Positions 11,816 through 24,568 are shown, numbered from the stretch's first letter. The stretch: DNA of 64,000 nt from Eutypella sp. D-1 (GCA_023313575.1 JAJTTP010000005.1:1860001-1924000); one strand, 5' to 3'. Translations and numbers: made by a program. The notes: generated by a model not told the origin, from the letters alone.

Positions 11816-13794
11816 GTTGATTGGTGAGAATACGAGGTTGTTTGTATCTTGTAGAAAATGTCTCTTTAATGCTGTTCTGTCTGATAGGTCGACGTGTATT
11901 GGTGTAGTTGAGTGGTAGTGGGAAAGCTTGTGTGTGGTGGGATGAGAAGTTGGTCAGGTTGAACTGTGTAAGGTAAGAAAGTATTTATACCAAAGCAGCA
12001 AAGGATCTATCGACGTGAAAGAACCTCCTAGAGCTCTAAGTACAAATCGAGAGCAGGGAAGTCACTACCTAAGCAAGCAACTAGCAGTTGTACAATGATT
12101 CACCCCAAGCCTGCCTAGGCATTCAAAGGATGGCAAAGAGGCAACAGCGCAATCTCCCACAAATCTCGATGTTTGCAAAGGATGGCGTTTGTATTCGAAG
12201 CAATGAGGAATTACTCCTTTAGGCAAGTGTGATGTCATCAGCCCTGTCCCCGTGGGTCCTCAGGGTCCCTGGTTGATGTCATCCTTGCGCTAGCTTGGCA
12301 TTGCCCGACACAAAATTCTAGAACAAAGACTCCCTGAGCTTGTGACCGGGAACCACCTAAAAAACCCCTACGTAACTGTGCCTAGTATGTAGAGAAGAGT
12401 TTAGACCCCGCTTCTCTTTCCCAGAGCATGAGTGCCTGGTTGATTTCTTGATAGAAGACATGCCGCGGGCGGCCTTACAGAGATGATTTTAGGCATTCAA
12501 GTATTCCTCTAGGGAATTGGGAAGTAACTAGTCTCTACTCTGTCAATTAGTATCATGTGACAGTTTCAATTGAGAAAGACCACCCCTCGTTTCTAGGATC
12601 AAACTGATGTACCCATTCAAGTTACATAATGTAAGACGTAACCTTGTCAAGAGCGAAAGTGCAAGCGCGGGCATTCACCAGTCCTACGTAATCGGCCCTC
12701 TAGTTGATATCATGGAATTCTTTTTGCCGCCAACAAAGAGAGAAATTCCACATCCCCACTTATTGCGTATCCGATCCGAGGAGGCGGGTTCACGATGTGA
12801 TTTTTTGAAAATTTCCATACCTAAATCTGCCGTTGCTGTTCTGCTTAACGTCATCTAGCTTTAAGGCTAGCTACCCGATACCCGAGGCCATTTAGGCCCA
12901 GACCATGCCAACATGCGTACGTACGTCGTAGCAGCAGCAGCAGCACATGAATTCTGTGTAATAAGGCTAGAGGGCTAGTCGGGGGCTCTTCATCCGAGCA
13001 CGTCTCCCTCGGGCGTAGGTTTGTGTAGTACTGGACATGGGCTTCTGCCAAGCAACGTGTGTAGTGAAACGATAGAAACTGATACTTACTTATCATCAAT
13101 GCTGTGTTAAAGAGAGGTGGGGGCGGACCATTACGACAACGCAGGCCCTCGCAGCCCTGCAGCGGCTATATCACCACGACACGCGTGCTATATGTAAGGC
13201 ATAGCGATGGAACGAACTACACACTTACTATGTATGAGGTATGCCGATATACGATAGACACCACTGCCACGGTTCCCCGGTTATTCAGAGCCATGTCGTA
13301 GTCGTACCCAAAGGATCAAAAGCACCGATTGTACTATATGGATGAATAGTAGTAGGGAGAGGTTCACCCTTCGTTCATGCGTAATCGTAAAATATACAGT
13401 TCAGGTTTGATTTTGGTATCGATCCAGTTTTGACGTGCGCGTCTTGTGTCGTCCCGACGTCCCTATTCTTCCCTTGCGGTTCCCGTTCCATCCTGCTAAA
13501 CTCCGTTTGGTTTGCTTGCCCCGCATCCAAAGTGATTGCATTATACACACACACACGCACACGTCCTTTCGTTATCCCTGCAAAAGAGAGGCCAGCGCGC
13601 ACGCCCTGAACGAAGGGGCAGGGCGAACTTGGCGCTCTGTGTTGTCCCAGGTTACCCATCCCTTACAAACTCCAGAAGAAAAATACAATATACACTTGTT
13701 TCATCCTCGAGGTTACCCCGCATTCACTAATAACTGAGGACGGACTCTGTTGGTGACCATATCCCATGCCGGGACTAGGGGTTGAGCATGCAAC
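11816..13794. other. Promoter of the CsbD-like gene and gene-free interval
   Basis: The left part is the promoter of the CsbD-like gene, with a TATA-like TATAAATAC on the minus strand at 11981-11989 and AGGGG words at 12365-12369 and 12583-12587 on the same strand. The rest, up to the stop codon of NFS1, shows no credible coding frame. A CA microsatellite lies near 13547-13563. Confidence 0.4.
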
Positions 13795-15567
13795 TTAGTT
13801 CTGGCTCCACTCGATCGTATTGAGGTCGATCCCCTCCTGCACGAGTTCCCACAGAGGGCTCAGCTCACGCAGGAAGCTCACGCGCTCCTGTACGGCCTTG
13901 AGCACGTAGTCGATCTCCGCGTCCGTGGTGAACCGGCCGATGCCGAACCGGATACTGCTGTGCGCGCTCTCGTCGCTGTTGCCAAGCGCCCTCAGGACGT
14001 AGCTCGGCTCCAGCGAGGCGGAGGTGCAGGCACTGCCGGACGAGAGAGCGATATCCTTGAGCGCCATGAGGAGCGACTCGCCCTCGACGTAGGCGAAGGA
14101 TACGTTCACACACCCGGGGTAGAAATGTTCGGGGTCGCCGTTCTGTGATGTGTGCTCCATAGAGAGAAGGCCCTTCAGAAGGCGGTCGGATAGCCTCTTC
14201 ACGTGCTTGTGATCATACTGTACAAATGGTTAGCTTCAGTCCCTACTCCAAGCTGGAATGGTTTGAACTGGAGGATGGATAGGTGCAAAATCAGACATAT
14301 GTGCTGCGTCTCAACACACGGGTTCCGGTCAAGGAATTCAGAAAGCCATGCATGTTTAGAGCGATTCATCAGGTGCAAAGGGGAAATGAAAGGGAGTTTT
14401 GTAACTGACCTCCATCTCCTCCTTGGCGATACGGCATGCTTCACCAAATCCAACGATTAGTGGTGGAGCAAGCGTACCGCTTCTCAAGCCTCGTTCCTGG
14501 CCACCCCCGCTGATAATGGGGTCTAACCTAACCCTCGGCCGCCGACGGACATAGCAGGCACCGATTCCCTTGGGACCGTAGATCTTGTGGCCAGAGATGG
14601 ACATCAGGTCGACGTTCATGGCATTGACGTCCAATGGAATCTTTCCAACTGCCTGGGCACCATCGGTATGGAAGAAGACCTTCTTTGACCGACACAACTT
14701 TCCGATCTCTTCTAACGGCTGTACAACACCGATTTCATTGTTGACAGCCATTATACTGACAAGCACTGTGTCAGGTCTGATAGCTGCCTCGAGGTCCTCC
14801 AATTTAACAAGTCCGTTGTTCTGGACAGGTAGGTAGGTGACCTCGAAGCCCTCATCCTGCAGATGGCGGCAACTATCAAGGACACACTTATGCTCGGTCT
14901 GTGTGGTGATAACGTGCTTCTTCTTTCCTGATCGGGCGAAGAACCTCGCAACACCCTTGATACTCATGTTATTACTCTCGGTGGCACCGCTCGTGAATAC
15001 AATCTCTTTGGGATCAGCGCCGATGAGGCTAGCGATGTGCGCCCTGGCATCTTCAACGGCCTTCTCACTTTCCCATCCGTATGCGTGCGTACGGGAGTGA
15101 GGGTTACCGAATACGTTAACGTAAAACGGCAGCATCGCATCTAATACTCTGGGGTCCACGGGTGTCGTGGCTTGCATATCCAGATATATAGGTCGCTGGC
15201 CTTCTCCTAGTACGGTAGCTTCTTTTAGGACTTCAGCCATGGGGCTGACTGTCGCGTTCGCGGGAGCGGCGGAACCAGGCATGATAAGCTCTCCTTGCTC
15301 ATTCATGAAGTCCTTCTTGTCCAGCTTGATCGCTGTCTCGGTAGCAACCTGGGCATTATCTCGTTTGCTCTCCGTGACATAACTTCTCCTCGGCGGGTGC
15401 ACTGATGAAGCTGACGTCGACGCCGACGTTGATGCTGATGCTGATGCTGATGCAGCAGCAAATATTCTCGAGGACGAAGGAGTCGCTCGGCGGGGTACTG
15501 ATGTTATGGCATTCTTGAGACCGAGGCGCGAAGCCTGTCGCAATGCAGACGTCGCCACGTTCACCAT
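13795..15567 (-). CDS. NFS1: Mitochondrial cysteine desulfurase
   Basis: Two exons on the minus strand, 15567-14410 and 14217-13795, encode 526 residues. The donor is GTCAGT and the acceptor CAG. NFS1 is the pyridoxal-phosphate enzyme that takes sulfur from cysteine as a persulfide and gives it to the Isu scaffold for Fe-S cluster synthesis in the matrix. It is also needed for tRNA thiolation. Seen here are an Arg/Ala/Ser-rich mitochondrial presequence, the start of the fold at [18 protein letters not shown], the cofactor lysine in [10 protein letters not shown] (about K328), the [12 protein letters not shown] loop, and the persulfide cysteine in [10 protein letters not shown] (about C450). 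The C-terminus ends in SQN, and the length is close to the yeast enzyme. An Ala-Ser-Thr-rich repeat encoded by a GCTGAT-type repeat follows the presequence. The start is chosen because the upstream in-frame triplet at 15600 is TTG. The gene faces away from the BAR-SH3 gene across 2.2 kb. Confidence 0.97.
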
Positions 15568-16156
15568 GATGGCAATTTGAAGAACGAAGAAAGAAAACAA
15601 TATTAAGAAATTGAAGAGGAAGAAGACGAAGAAAAAGAAAGAAAAAATTGTAGGATGTGGCGGAATTGTAATTGCAATTGGAAGAAGAGAGAGAGGAGAA
15701 GCTTGCTCGCATAAAAATTGATGACTTGATCGATTTCTTTAGCTCCTTGTTAGCTCCTTTCCCGAACCTCATTGGTTAATATTTGGTAGAGTGCTTTTCA
15801 AAATGAGGGCGGCGGAAGGAAGCTCGGTCGGACCAGACCTTATCGGGCGCTGGGGCGTCGGGGCTCGGGGATAGATCGGAGCGGATTATACAGGAAGCCG
15901 AGGATCAGATTACTTACCTAACGTGGATATGTACCTATATTCTGTACTATCCTGGCTGGGCTGGCTGGCTGGCAATGGATTGGGCAAGCCCTTTGGAAAG
16001 CTGAAGCGCCACCCACTTTGCCGCTCAGCCACAGTATACCAGCGTAACTTTTCCATGCCCATGAAAGCGTGCATGGGATCAGGTGAGTGAGCCTCAATGC
16101 GGTTATGTAAGACTGAGCATAGCCTTACCGAGACAAGTAAAGCTATATAGGTACCC

Positions 16157-16184
16157 CCAGCCAGCCAGCCAGCCAGCCAACCAG
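16157..16184. repeat. CCAG tetranucleotide microsatellite
   Basis: Five uninterrupted CCAG units (16157-16176) are followed by CCAA and one more CCAG. It lies in the NFS1 / BAR-SH3 intergenic region. Confidence 0.9.
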
Positions 16185-17656
16185 CCCGCTTTGGCCAGTG
16201 TACACTATAACCTACGAAGCTATCATTGGAGCCCTCAATTTAAAATTGACGTAATCGGCTTGGTTCCTCTAGGGTACGTATTTCTCATATGCTGAGCCCA
16301 GTCAAGCCAGTCCCCATGACGTTTGCCGAGTTTCCTTCTTGGCAAACAAAGAAAGTGCTTCAGGGCCTCCAGGGCCATCAACCTAGGGATGTACATAGGA
16401 AAATAGGTACCATAACTACCTGCTTGCATAGTAGACTCGTAACCTTAGAACAGAGGAAACTTCAAAAGTTGTTCCATTTTCGGCATGACTTTATGTACGC
16501 TTTAAGTCTAATCCTAAGTACATACATACCTAAGCAGGTAGTGTCAAGTGTGGTGTATCTTGAGTGTAGGTGCAACCCGAGTTTTTGTATCATTCGGTTA
16601 TATCGGCTTTTCCTTCTTTCATACCAAACCAAAACACCAACATTTTCTAAGCTAATGACTACGACGGATTCGGGTTCGGATTCGTAGATGTAATCTTTAA
16701 AACAATTTCCATACCATACTACAATACTACCTAAGTACCCCTAAGCAGCTAGATTAATCCCGTACTAAGTTCAGCCCTCCCTCCGCCTCTGCCGTCACCT
16801 CCCAATAAGCCACACACCTGGACATAATCAAGCAGGTACCTACAAGTACATCCAAAAAGCCCTGGAGGTTTGTCCACTGGCACTGCCACCAAAAAGCATC
16901 GTCATCGTCACTTCTAGATTCCTATCTACCCGCCCCCGTTACTCTTGCAATAATACTGCCTGAATTCAGACTTGGGAACGACCACCTGATCCCCCTTCCA
17001 AGTCCAAGGTTCCTGCTTGCCTTAAGTAGAGCTAGATCTTTAATTGCTTACCTACATGGCCCAGGCATGCCCAGGTGTAGATGCCTAAGTAGGTACTTAT
17101 ATCAGCATCAGGCCTGGGCATTTTCTTATCATCCTCTGCCACTTTTTTTCAAGAGATCCTTTTTAAAAACCCCTCGGGGTACGAGTCAAGAAGAATACCC
17201 CGAATCACCCCGAATCGCCCGCAACATCCTTGGAGCACATGCAACCCTAACCTCACCAACCTGCAACGACAACCTTGGAACAATTTGCGACGGCACTCAC
17301 TCGCATTAGGTACTAAGTACCTTTTTGAGGTCATCTCCCACACCTTCTTTCAATCAACTCAACGACATATGATATTATCGAGTAGAGTATCGAGTAGAGC
17401 TTTATTCCATACCATACCCTCTTACCAACCTTGAAGTCCCTTACTACCAGGTCCCTTACCAAGTTCATTACCAAATCTACAAGGGTTTCTCTCTCTCTCT
17501 CTCCCGCTCCCCCCCTCTCTCTACATAGCTTCTTAGTAGCCTGCCCCTCTACTAAATAAACCACCTTCCTCTGATTCCCGACGATCACGATACCTACGGC
17601 TCGAATTCATTATACACTCTATACTTTATACATTTTTTCCGTGTATACTTAAAGTA

Positions 17657-17667
17657 CCCCCCCCCCC
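17657..17667. repeat. C11 homopolymer
   Basis: Run of 11 C in the leader of the BAR-SH3 gene, about 60 bases before its ATG. Confidence 0.95.
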
Positions 17668-17729
17668 GCATTCTAAGTTGCCATCCTACGATTCGCTATC
17701 GATTGGCGCCGCCGCCGCCGCCGCCGGAG

Positions 17730-19415
17730 ATGAGTTTTAAAGGTTTTCAGAAGAGCGTCGTTCGGGTATGTTGCAAATCTGCGCCGCCGCCCGCCGCATT
17801 CGGCACTTTATGGAACACACTAATTCTGGAGAGGCTTTCTGGAGGCTTTCTGTCGTGATTAACGTCGTTACCATGGCTAACCAAGGATGGGTGGCTCACA
17901 CCCTCACACCCACCCCCCTCATATAGGCTCCTCAACAAATCAAAGCCAAGTTCAATATTGGCGAGCACAGCAAGGATGCCGTATTCACCGATTCCGAACG
18001 TCGCTTCGATGAGCTCGAGAAAGAGACGAAACGACTACACGATGAGAGTAAAAAATATTTCGATGCTATTAACGGCATGCTCAACCACCAGATCGAATTC
18101 AGCAAGGCCATGACCGAAGTTTACAAGCCCATATCCGGTCGCGTGTCCGACCCTGACAGCGCGGTGGTCGAGGGAAATCCCGAGGGTATCCGCGCCTGCG
18201 AAGAGTACGAGGCCGTCGTGAAGGAGCTACAAGAGACCCTTGCCCCCGAATTAGAGATGATCGAGTCCCGCGTAATAAATCCCGCGAATGAATTGCTCGA
18301 CGTTCTTAAGGTCGTCAAGAAAACCGTAGTCAAGCGTGAACACAAGAAACTCGACTACGACCGGCACAATGCCACCCTAAAGAAGCTGCGCGACAAGAAG
18401 GAGAAGTCCGCCAAGGATGAGAAGGCTATGTGGAAAGCCGAGAATGACGTCGAGCAGTCTACCCAGGACTTCAACTACTTCAACGACCTACTTAAGGATG
18501 AGCTGCCTAAGCTGTTCGCCCTCGAGCGCCAGTTTATCCAGCCCCTCTTCCAGTCATTCTACTACATGCAGCTCAATATTTTCTATACCCTACACGAGCG
18601 CATGCAGCAGTGCGACATAGGCTACTTCGACCTCACGCTTGACGTCGAAGAGGCTTTTCACAAAAAGCGCGGTGAAATTCAAGAGGAAGCCGAGAAGTTA
18701 AGCATCGTCCGATTCAGGACGAGCGGCCGCCCACGACCCCCTAAGTACGGAAACAAGCCGACACAGGCCATCGAGGGCAGCAAGCCGGCGGGACTGATCA
18801 CCTCCGGCTCGACGTCCACGCCTACATCGCCGAACCTCGGAGACTCGAACAGCAAATTCGGCGCCTATCAGCCACATCAACAGTCACATCTTGCAGTAGC
18901 AGAGGAACATGACAGCGCACCGCCGCCGCCCTATTCGGCAGCGGCGGGCTCCTCGGCACCCCCCTCTGCGACGTGGAAGGCCCCGACATCACCCGCCCTG
19001 CGGAGTCCGGCATCACCAGGACTGGCCGCCGCTGCCGCCGCGAAGTCGAAGCCGCCGCCTCCCAAACCGAAGCCCAAGAACCTTAAAGCTGGCGGCTCGC
19101 CCGCACCCGAGACAGTCACCGCCCTCTACGACTACCAGGCGCAGGCGGCCGGCGACCTTAGCTTCCATGCGGGTGACATCATCGAGATCATCAGCCGGAC
19201 ACAAAACGAGAACGAGTGGTGGACGGGCAAGTGTCATGGACAGGCAGGGGCTTTCCCTGGTACGTTTCTATTCACACCTCACTTCAACCCCATACTCCTT
19301 TACTATTCCTTTTTATCCCGCATAGACAGGCAGTATTTTATCGTGGGTTGTCACATGATCCGTGGACTATAATCTAACAGATATTATAGGCAACTACGTG
19401 AAAATAAATCGATGA
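17730..19415 (+). CDS. BAR-domain and SH3-domain protein (Rvs167/amphiphysin type)
   Basis: The three exons, 17730-17765, 17927-19259 and 19390-19415, encode 464 residues. The first exon is a 12-codon start (MSFKGFQKSVVR) typical of fungal Rvs167 homologues. The last exon adds only NYVKINR to finish the SH3 domain. The BAR domain spans about residues 1-235, with the coiled-coil helices seen in ERRFDELEKETKRLHDESKK and EREFIQP-like segments. A Pro/Ala/Ser-rich linker follows (about 240-400, including PPPPYS and KPPPPKPKPK). The SH3 domain (about 406-461) has ALYDYQ, GDLSFHAGD, EWW and FPGNYV, all hallmark residues. Such proteins bend the plasma membrane at endocytic sites and bind actin-patch partners through SH3. 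If intron 2 were retained, the frame would run to 19372 and break the SH3 domain, so splicing is required. Confidence 0.95.
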
Positions 19416-21193
19416 AAACTCCTCGGAGGTCTTGCCCCTTCAGTGTACAGTACAGCATAAAATGCCACAGTCGCTCTTCGATGTTTATCACGCGCATTCC
19501 TAGATGAGCAGCATCAACGGCCTGCCCACATGGTCGAAGCAATTTGAAGAGTTGGGGTTGAGCCGCATTTATAGACATACGCCAAAAAAAATCAACCAGG
19601 ATCATCGCCTGGTTTGGTCAGACTGATCGCGGTGTTCTGTAGGGTCGGGGGGCGCCCAGCCGTTGGGTGGCGAAGAGTTTAGAATATTCTCGGAGTGTCT
19701 CAATGTTTCTGACCCAGCACCGAGTTCTCGCCTATGCGATCGGAAGGATGAGGTAGGGGGTTGGAGGGAAAGGGGGAAGTGTCCCACGTACGGCTCTGAC
19801 CTTCGTTCGACCTTAACTCGACCAGGCCAGCAAAGCTACTAATGTACGTAGCTTGAGTACTTAGGCAACCCCAGTCCGAGCTTGGTATGTGGTGCCTATC
19901 CTAGTTCCGCTCAATGAGACTTGAATTAGGTTATTAGTCTGCCTAACGCTGAAGTATCAATAAATCCATATAACTATTCTATTCCCGCCCTCCAAAATTT
20001 TAACCAGCCGCATGAATAGAGGCCGTGTCTTGCAATACCTTGTTCTGTCTGCTCTGGCATTCACATTATAACTCGCACATTCATCGGCCACCTACCGTAC
20101 GAGCGAATAGTATATACATCAGGATCATCGTACTATTTATTTTTCCAACGTACAACCCGGATACCGCGGGGATAAAGGGAGAGGGGATCTTAGGGGAAGG
20201 GGCGGACGCGGCTGGTTTTCGTTTGCGGTAGGATAGATAGTGGAAGAAGGCGGGGACATAGACACAACATGCCAAATGAACATGGTGGAAATCGCGGGTT
20301 TGAGGGTTTTATATATATATATATATGGAGGGCCGGGGATAGGTATGATATGACGGTGATAAGGTATGGATGGATGTGTCTGGTTTGAGTGGCGATGGGC
20401 TACATACGTACTTAGTTAAATAAGACCTTAACAGTCCACAGATAAAGGACGGCCGTTGCACAAACTGCCGGTGTCGAAACCAGAATTTACTTTACGAGAT
20501 GAGCAGCTTCTCTATCCGGATGCCTACCTATCAGCACGCGGGCTCGCCTCCATGAACGAGAATTGAACGTGCAATTTGAGAGCTAGGTAGTGTGTGGCGC
20601 TGTGTTCTAAGACACATCTGCGGTAGTATGCGAGGTGCCATGCCACGGTAAGGGCGCCCGCCTAAAGGGCCAGAGAAATTACCTATCACGAAACGCGCTG
20701 CTGGTGGTTATGACATTGAGCCAGGAGAACAGAGAACGCTCACACAGGCCGGTCGACGGGAGGCCAGGCTGCTGGGGAAATCAACCCTGTGTAATGGACG
20801 ATCGAGGTTTGGCCAATGTTTTCGTTTCCTGCAGAAAAGAAAAAATCTCACTTTCGTTCCAAACCTCGATGCAAGTCTCGAACTTCCCTTCCGGGCTCTG
20901 GCATATCAAGTCGTTAGGTATCGCGCGCGTGCAGGACGTCGGTGTGAACTTTGGGAGACTGTCTACAGATATCTATCTGCATCTACTACACCTGAGGTAT
21001 AGGTAGGCTACTAGGGGGAAGCATGTCTTGGTATACTTCACCGACACCTGCGCTATAGCGACGGCATGCTCTCTTAGTTATTTTGGCGATGCCGATGCCG
21101 TGTTTCGTGCATAGAGGTTCTGTCACGATATTACGGTGCTACTCAATCATACATGACATTTGCATTACGTTCGTTTCGTTTCGAAACCTCGCA

Positions 21194-21206
21194 CCCCCCC
21201 CCCCCC
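21194..21206. repeat. C13 homopolymer
   Basis: Run of 13 C in the 19.4-22.4 kb gene-free interval. Confidence 0.95.
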
Positions 21207-21853
21207 GTTTGCGTCCGGAATTGAATCCGAGACGCCATAACAACGATACAAACCGCTCGACAGGTGACACAGTCACACCCACCTCACTTATTACTCGCTG
21301 GCGGGGGATCACAGTTCATCCCGTTCTTTGCGAGACGTGCATAACCAACGGATACCAACTAAGTTGATCATACATACCTGCCTTGGTCATGTTGTGCTAA
21401 TAATTATTACCTACTCCGGGTGTCTGGGTTGTGTACCTGCCCCAAAAAATTCTTGTTTTAGGGCCCAAGGGCCGTCACTGCTCTTCAGTTTGGCCGACCA
21501 ACAAGTCATGGATGAGGTTGGGAGCCGTGTCATGGCAGGGAAGAAGAAAGCGCGAAGCTTACCCCTGACTCGGGTGTTGCGCGCTTGCCTACTCTTGGCA
21601 CGACACGGCCGAGTATCGATCATCTACTATGCAAATCTCCCTGGAGCTCTGTGTCTCATCCATAGCACCTACCAGCACAACAGGTCTACATCCAATACTG
21701 AACGTATCTGGGTGTCTGGGTATCTGGGTGATGCACAACCCCCCCCTTGCAATTATATCTAGGGACATCTCCTGCGCAGGGGGGTGGTGGGCTCCTGCGT
21801 TGGAAGTTGTCGGTGCTTCCTTAAGCCGTGGAGGGCGGCATATGTAGTACACG

Positions 21854-21867
21854 CCCCCCCCCCCCCC
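21854..21867. repeat. C14 homopolymer
   Basis: Run of 14 C; a second C11 run follows at 21939-21949. Confidence 0.95.
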
Positions 21868-22085
21868 AGGGAAACCAGAATAGATGTATCCAGTATCCAG
21901 GCAGGTATGAGTGAGGTATGAGTGGGTGGCATTCCCCTCCCCCCCCCCCTTCATGCTTCATGCTTCATACGTGCTAAGAATACACACATACGCACACACA
22001 CACACACACATATATATATGAAATAGAGAAGAGTAGATATGTATATACCTCTGTGCTCTCCGTAGCAGGTCTCCTCTGCGAGTGA

Positions 22086-22125
22086 GACGGGACGGGACGG
22101 GATGGGATGAGATGAGATGAGATGA
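22086..22125. repeat. Pentanucleotide array, GACGG to GATGA gradient
   Basis: There are eight 5-base units in a row: GACGG three times, GATGG once, GATGA four times. The change along the array is one transition at a time (C to T, then G to A). Confidence 0.9.
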
Positions 22126-22413
22126 GAGCCGAGACGAGCCGAAATCAGACAGACGCCTTGCTGGCGCATTATCATTGCTGCTATGACCAACCTAATGATA
22201 CTCGATCTAACAGAACCCCTATCGCTATTTCCGTTTTATACGTCGCACCTCACGCCTCACGCTCCGCTACAATTTGTTGGGTCCACTTAGATCGTAATAA
22301 ACATGATTATTTGCCGTATAACGAGAAATAAAATGTTTACTTAAAGAGATACGAAGTGATTGTTCAACTTTTATAAATTAATCCTAGCTATGTCAAAGTT
22401 TGTAAAGGAGTGA

Positions 22414-24384
22414 CTACGCTTGCTTAGACGCAGCGGCGGCGAGGAGGCGGTCGAAGAGTGGGGTGCCGAGGCCGGTGACGGGGTCCCAACCGGGGGTTGC
22501 ATTCCACCCGGCGCCAGGAATGTAGGGGGCGGGCTGCCCGGTGAAGATGTCACGGCCACTGCAGCCCTTGCTGCCGCCGTCGATAATGTCGGTGAAGGCG
22601 TGGGCAGCCGCCGCGTCGGTGTAGAGCCAGGGGTTGAGGAAGCCGAGCCCGCGACCGCCCGCCGCCAGGCGCGCGCTGTTCAGTAGGCTCACGATGCCCG
22701 CAACCGTGGGCGCCGCCGCCGACGTTCCGCCTACCAGCTGCAGGTTGCCCCGTGCGCCCAGAACGCTGTACCGGGTTGCCTGCGCCGCCAGATCTGGGAT
22801 CCCGCGGCCCGCGGGGTTGTAGAGACCTTGGAGGGCCGTCGGGCTCAGGTGCTCCTGTAGGTACGTCGACACGACCGCCTTCTGGTACGCAGGCTGCTTG
22901 AACAGGTCCGAGAACCCGCCTGAGGAGAACCACACCGCACTCTCGGGCGATACATTCTTGGTGCCACCCACTGAGGTCACGTACGGACAGGCTGCCGGGA
23001 ACGTGGGCATGAGGCGTGTGGTGTTCTTGCCGTCGTTGGTCAGGCATCCGCTGCCTGGACCCGTACTACGTAGTGGAAATACGTTAGCACTCCCAGTCTC
23101 CTGTCTCCTATATATTTCTCTACAAAGGAGGCGGATGGGGAAGGGGGCGGGGGTGCTTTTGGGCATATAAACTTGAAAGCGGAAAGCGGGTGCTTACTCT
23201 CCAGACGCGAATATGACTGACGTTCCACGCGCCCCGAGCTGGCCGAGCATCATGCACACCTTCTCAGCGTATGTCCTGGGCACCGATTGCTCGTTCTCCC
23301 CATACGAGACGCTGAGTGTGTGGGGGAGTTCGTCGTCCGGAAGGTCGAGCAGGTAGGTCAGGAATTCCAGATACGGTTCGTTCGACGGATCACTAGGGTC
23401 TGGTTGGTCGAGGTCAGGCACAAGAGGACCGCGGCCGCCGGTCGAATAGTAGCGGAGATCAGTTTCGAAGCCCATCGCTGCGGCGTACTGGATATCCAAA
23501 TTGGCCTCCGTGTCGTCATGGGCCAAGTCATTCTGGTCGTTATTGCCCCCGTTGACCGAAACGACAGTGAAATTTTGAGACTGGGCATAGGGTGCGAACC
23601 TCTCTAGGAAAAGTTCCAGGCCCGTGAACTTGGCATACTCCTCGAGGAACCCGCCAATACCAAGAATGGCCTTGGTGGAGGGGTCCGCCGTTGCGTTGCC
23701 CATTTTGTACAGAGCCCTCAGACAGTCCGGGGTGATTATTTGACTGCAGGCGTTCTCGTCCAACTCTAGAGGTGGCACAGCGGCAGCGGATAAAAACTGA
23801 ACGTCATCAATTTCCTCCTTGTCCAAGACCTCTAGGATGAGCGATCGCTGTGGCCGCATTTGTCCGAATCGAGTGGTGGGCTGAATCAAGGTGATGTGAG
23901 GCCGGACCTCCTCCGGGACACGGTACTGTAAAGTCCGGAGCCTCTCAACATTGGTGTTGAGGTTTTTATAAATGTCGAACTTGGTCCCCAGCAACTCATC
24001 GGCCTTGGAGACACTGGTCCTGAAGTTGATCCATTCCCCAGCATCCTCGATGTCAGTCCCAGGCACACCAGAGGCCCGCAGCCAGTCAAGGACGGCAGAC
24101 GTGGACTCGCTTCGTGGCCTCATCAGATCCTTGAGTTCCTGGCGGGACAAATGTTGTCCGTACAAGGAATGCTGCGGCGTTGAGACATCGTAGAGCTTTT
24201 GCTCAAATAGCGATATGTTGGGCTGCTCGAGGGCTATACGCAGTCTGATTTGCTGAGAAGGGTCAGCTTCCCTTGCCTTCACCCAGCCTTGTGGGACCTC
24301 GTGCAGCAACTCGACGACAACATGCTCGGTCACCACAGAGTGAAGCAGCGTGGCAACCACGGGTATAAGCGACAGGACCCTCAT
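22414..24384 (-). CDS. Secreted sedolisin (S53 tripeptidyl-peptidase-like serine protease)
   Basis: Two exons on the minus strand, 24384-23198 and 23065-22414, encode 612 residues. The donor is GTAAGC and the acceptor TAG. Residues 1-19 form a signal peptide (MRVLSLIPVVATLLHSVVT). An activation prodomain of the pro-kumamolysin type follows (about 30-190), with ISLFEQKLYDVSTPQHSLYG and the SVSKADELLGTKF segment. The catalytic domain carries the sedolisin triad: Glu and Asp four residues apart in DDTEANLDIQ (about E293 and D297), and Ser in GGTSAAAP (about S511). The oxyanion Asp sits in SGDTGPG (about D396), rebuilt across the intron. The C-terminal FTDIIDGG supplies the calcium site. These enzymes are secreted and autoactivate at acid pH to release tripeptides or cut proteins. 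The start is the first ATG and gives the signal peptide directly. Confidence 0.95.
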
Positions 24385-24416
24385 GCTGCTGAGGTGGGAT
24401 AGAGTGTCTAGTTATA

Positions 24417-24440
24417 TATATTGTATACGTATACAATATA
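24417..24440. repeat. Perfect 24-bp palindrome in the sedolisin promoter
   Basis: The two 12-base arms meet between 24428 and 24429; the left arm reads TATATTGTATAC. It lies 33-56 bases upstream of the sedolisin ATG and is followed by more TATATCTATA-type sequence, so it could act as a TATA region, form a hairpin in the leader, or be a simple AT-rich repeat. Confidence 0.85.
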
Positions 24441-24545
24441 GTGATATATAGATATGTCTATATATCTATACTAGGTCTCTAGGGTGTTAGGTAAGGTAAA
24501 CAAATAATAGGTCCATGGGTAAGATTCAGGTGTTCTTGTTTCTTC

Positions 24546-24568
24546 TACCTAAGTACTGTACTTAGGTA
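24546..24568. repeat. TACCTAAGTAC / GTACTTAGGTA inverted repeat
   Basis: Two perfect 11-base arms are separated by a single T at 24557. It belongs to a word family (TACCTAAGTAC) that recurs in intergenic regions of the window. Confidence 0.9.

Larger units (their letters stand above)
15568..17729. other. Shared upstream region of NFS1 and the BAR-SH3 gene
   Basis: This 2.2-kb divergent intergenic region holds both promoters. It contains a CCAG tetranucleotide repeat (16157-16176), a TACCTAAGTAC word at 16728-16738, another palindromic AGGTACTAAGTACCT near 17308, a CT repeat near 17486, a C11 tract at 17657-17667 and a CCG repeat right before the ATG at 17730. No coding frame is supported. 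Confidence 0.5.
19416..22413. other. Gene-free interval rich in simple repeats
   Basis: Three kilobases between convergent gene ends. No coding frame is supported; the 19384-19605 and 21589-21954 minus-strand frames have no family character. It holds a TA repeat near 20310-20326, C13 at 21194-21206, C14 at 21854-21867, C11 at 21939-21949, a CA/TA compound repeat near 21985-22019 and a pentanucleotide array at 22086-22125. Confidence 0.5.
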
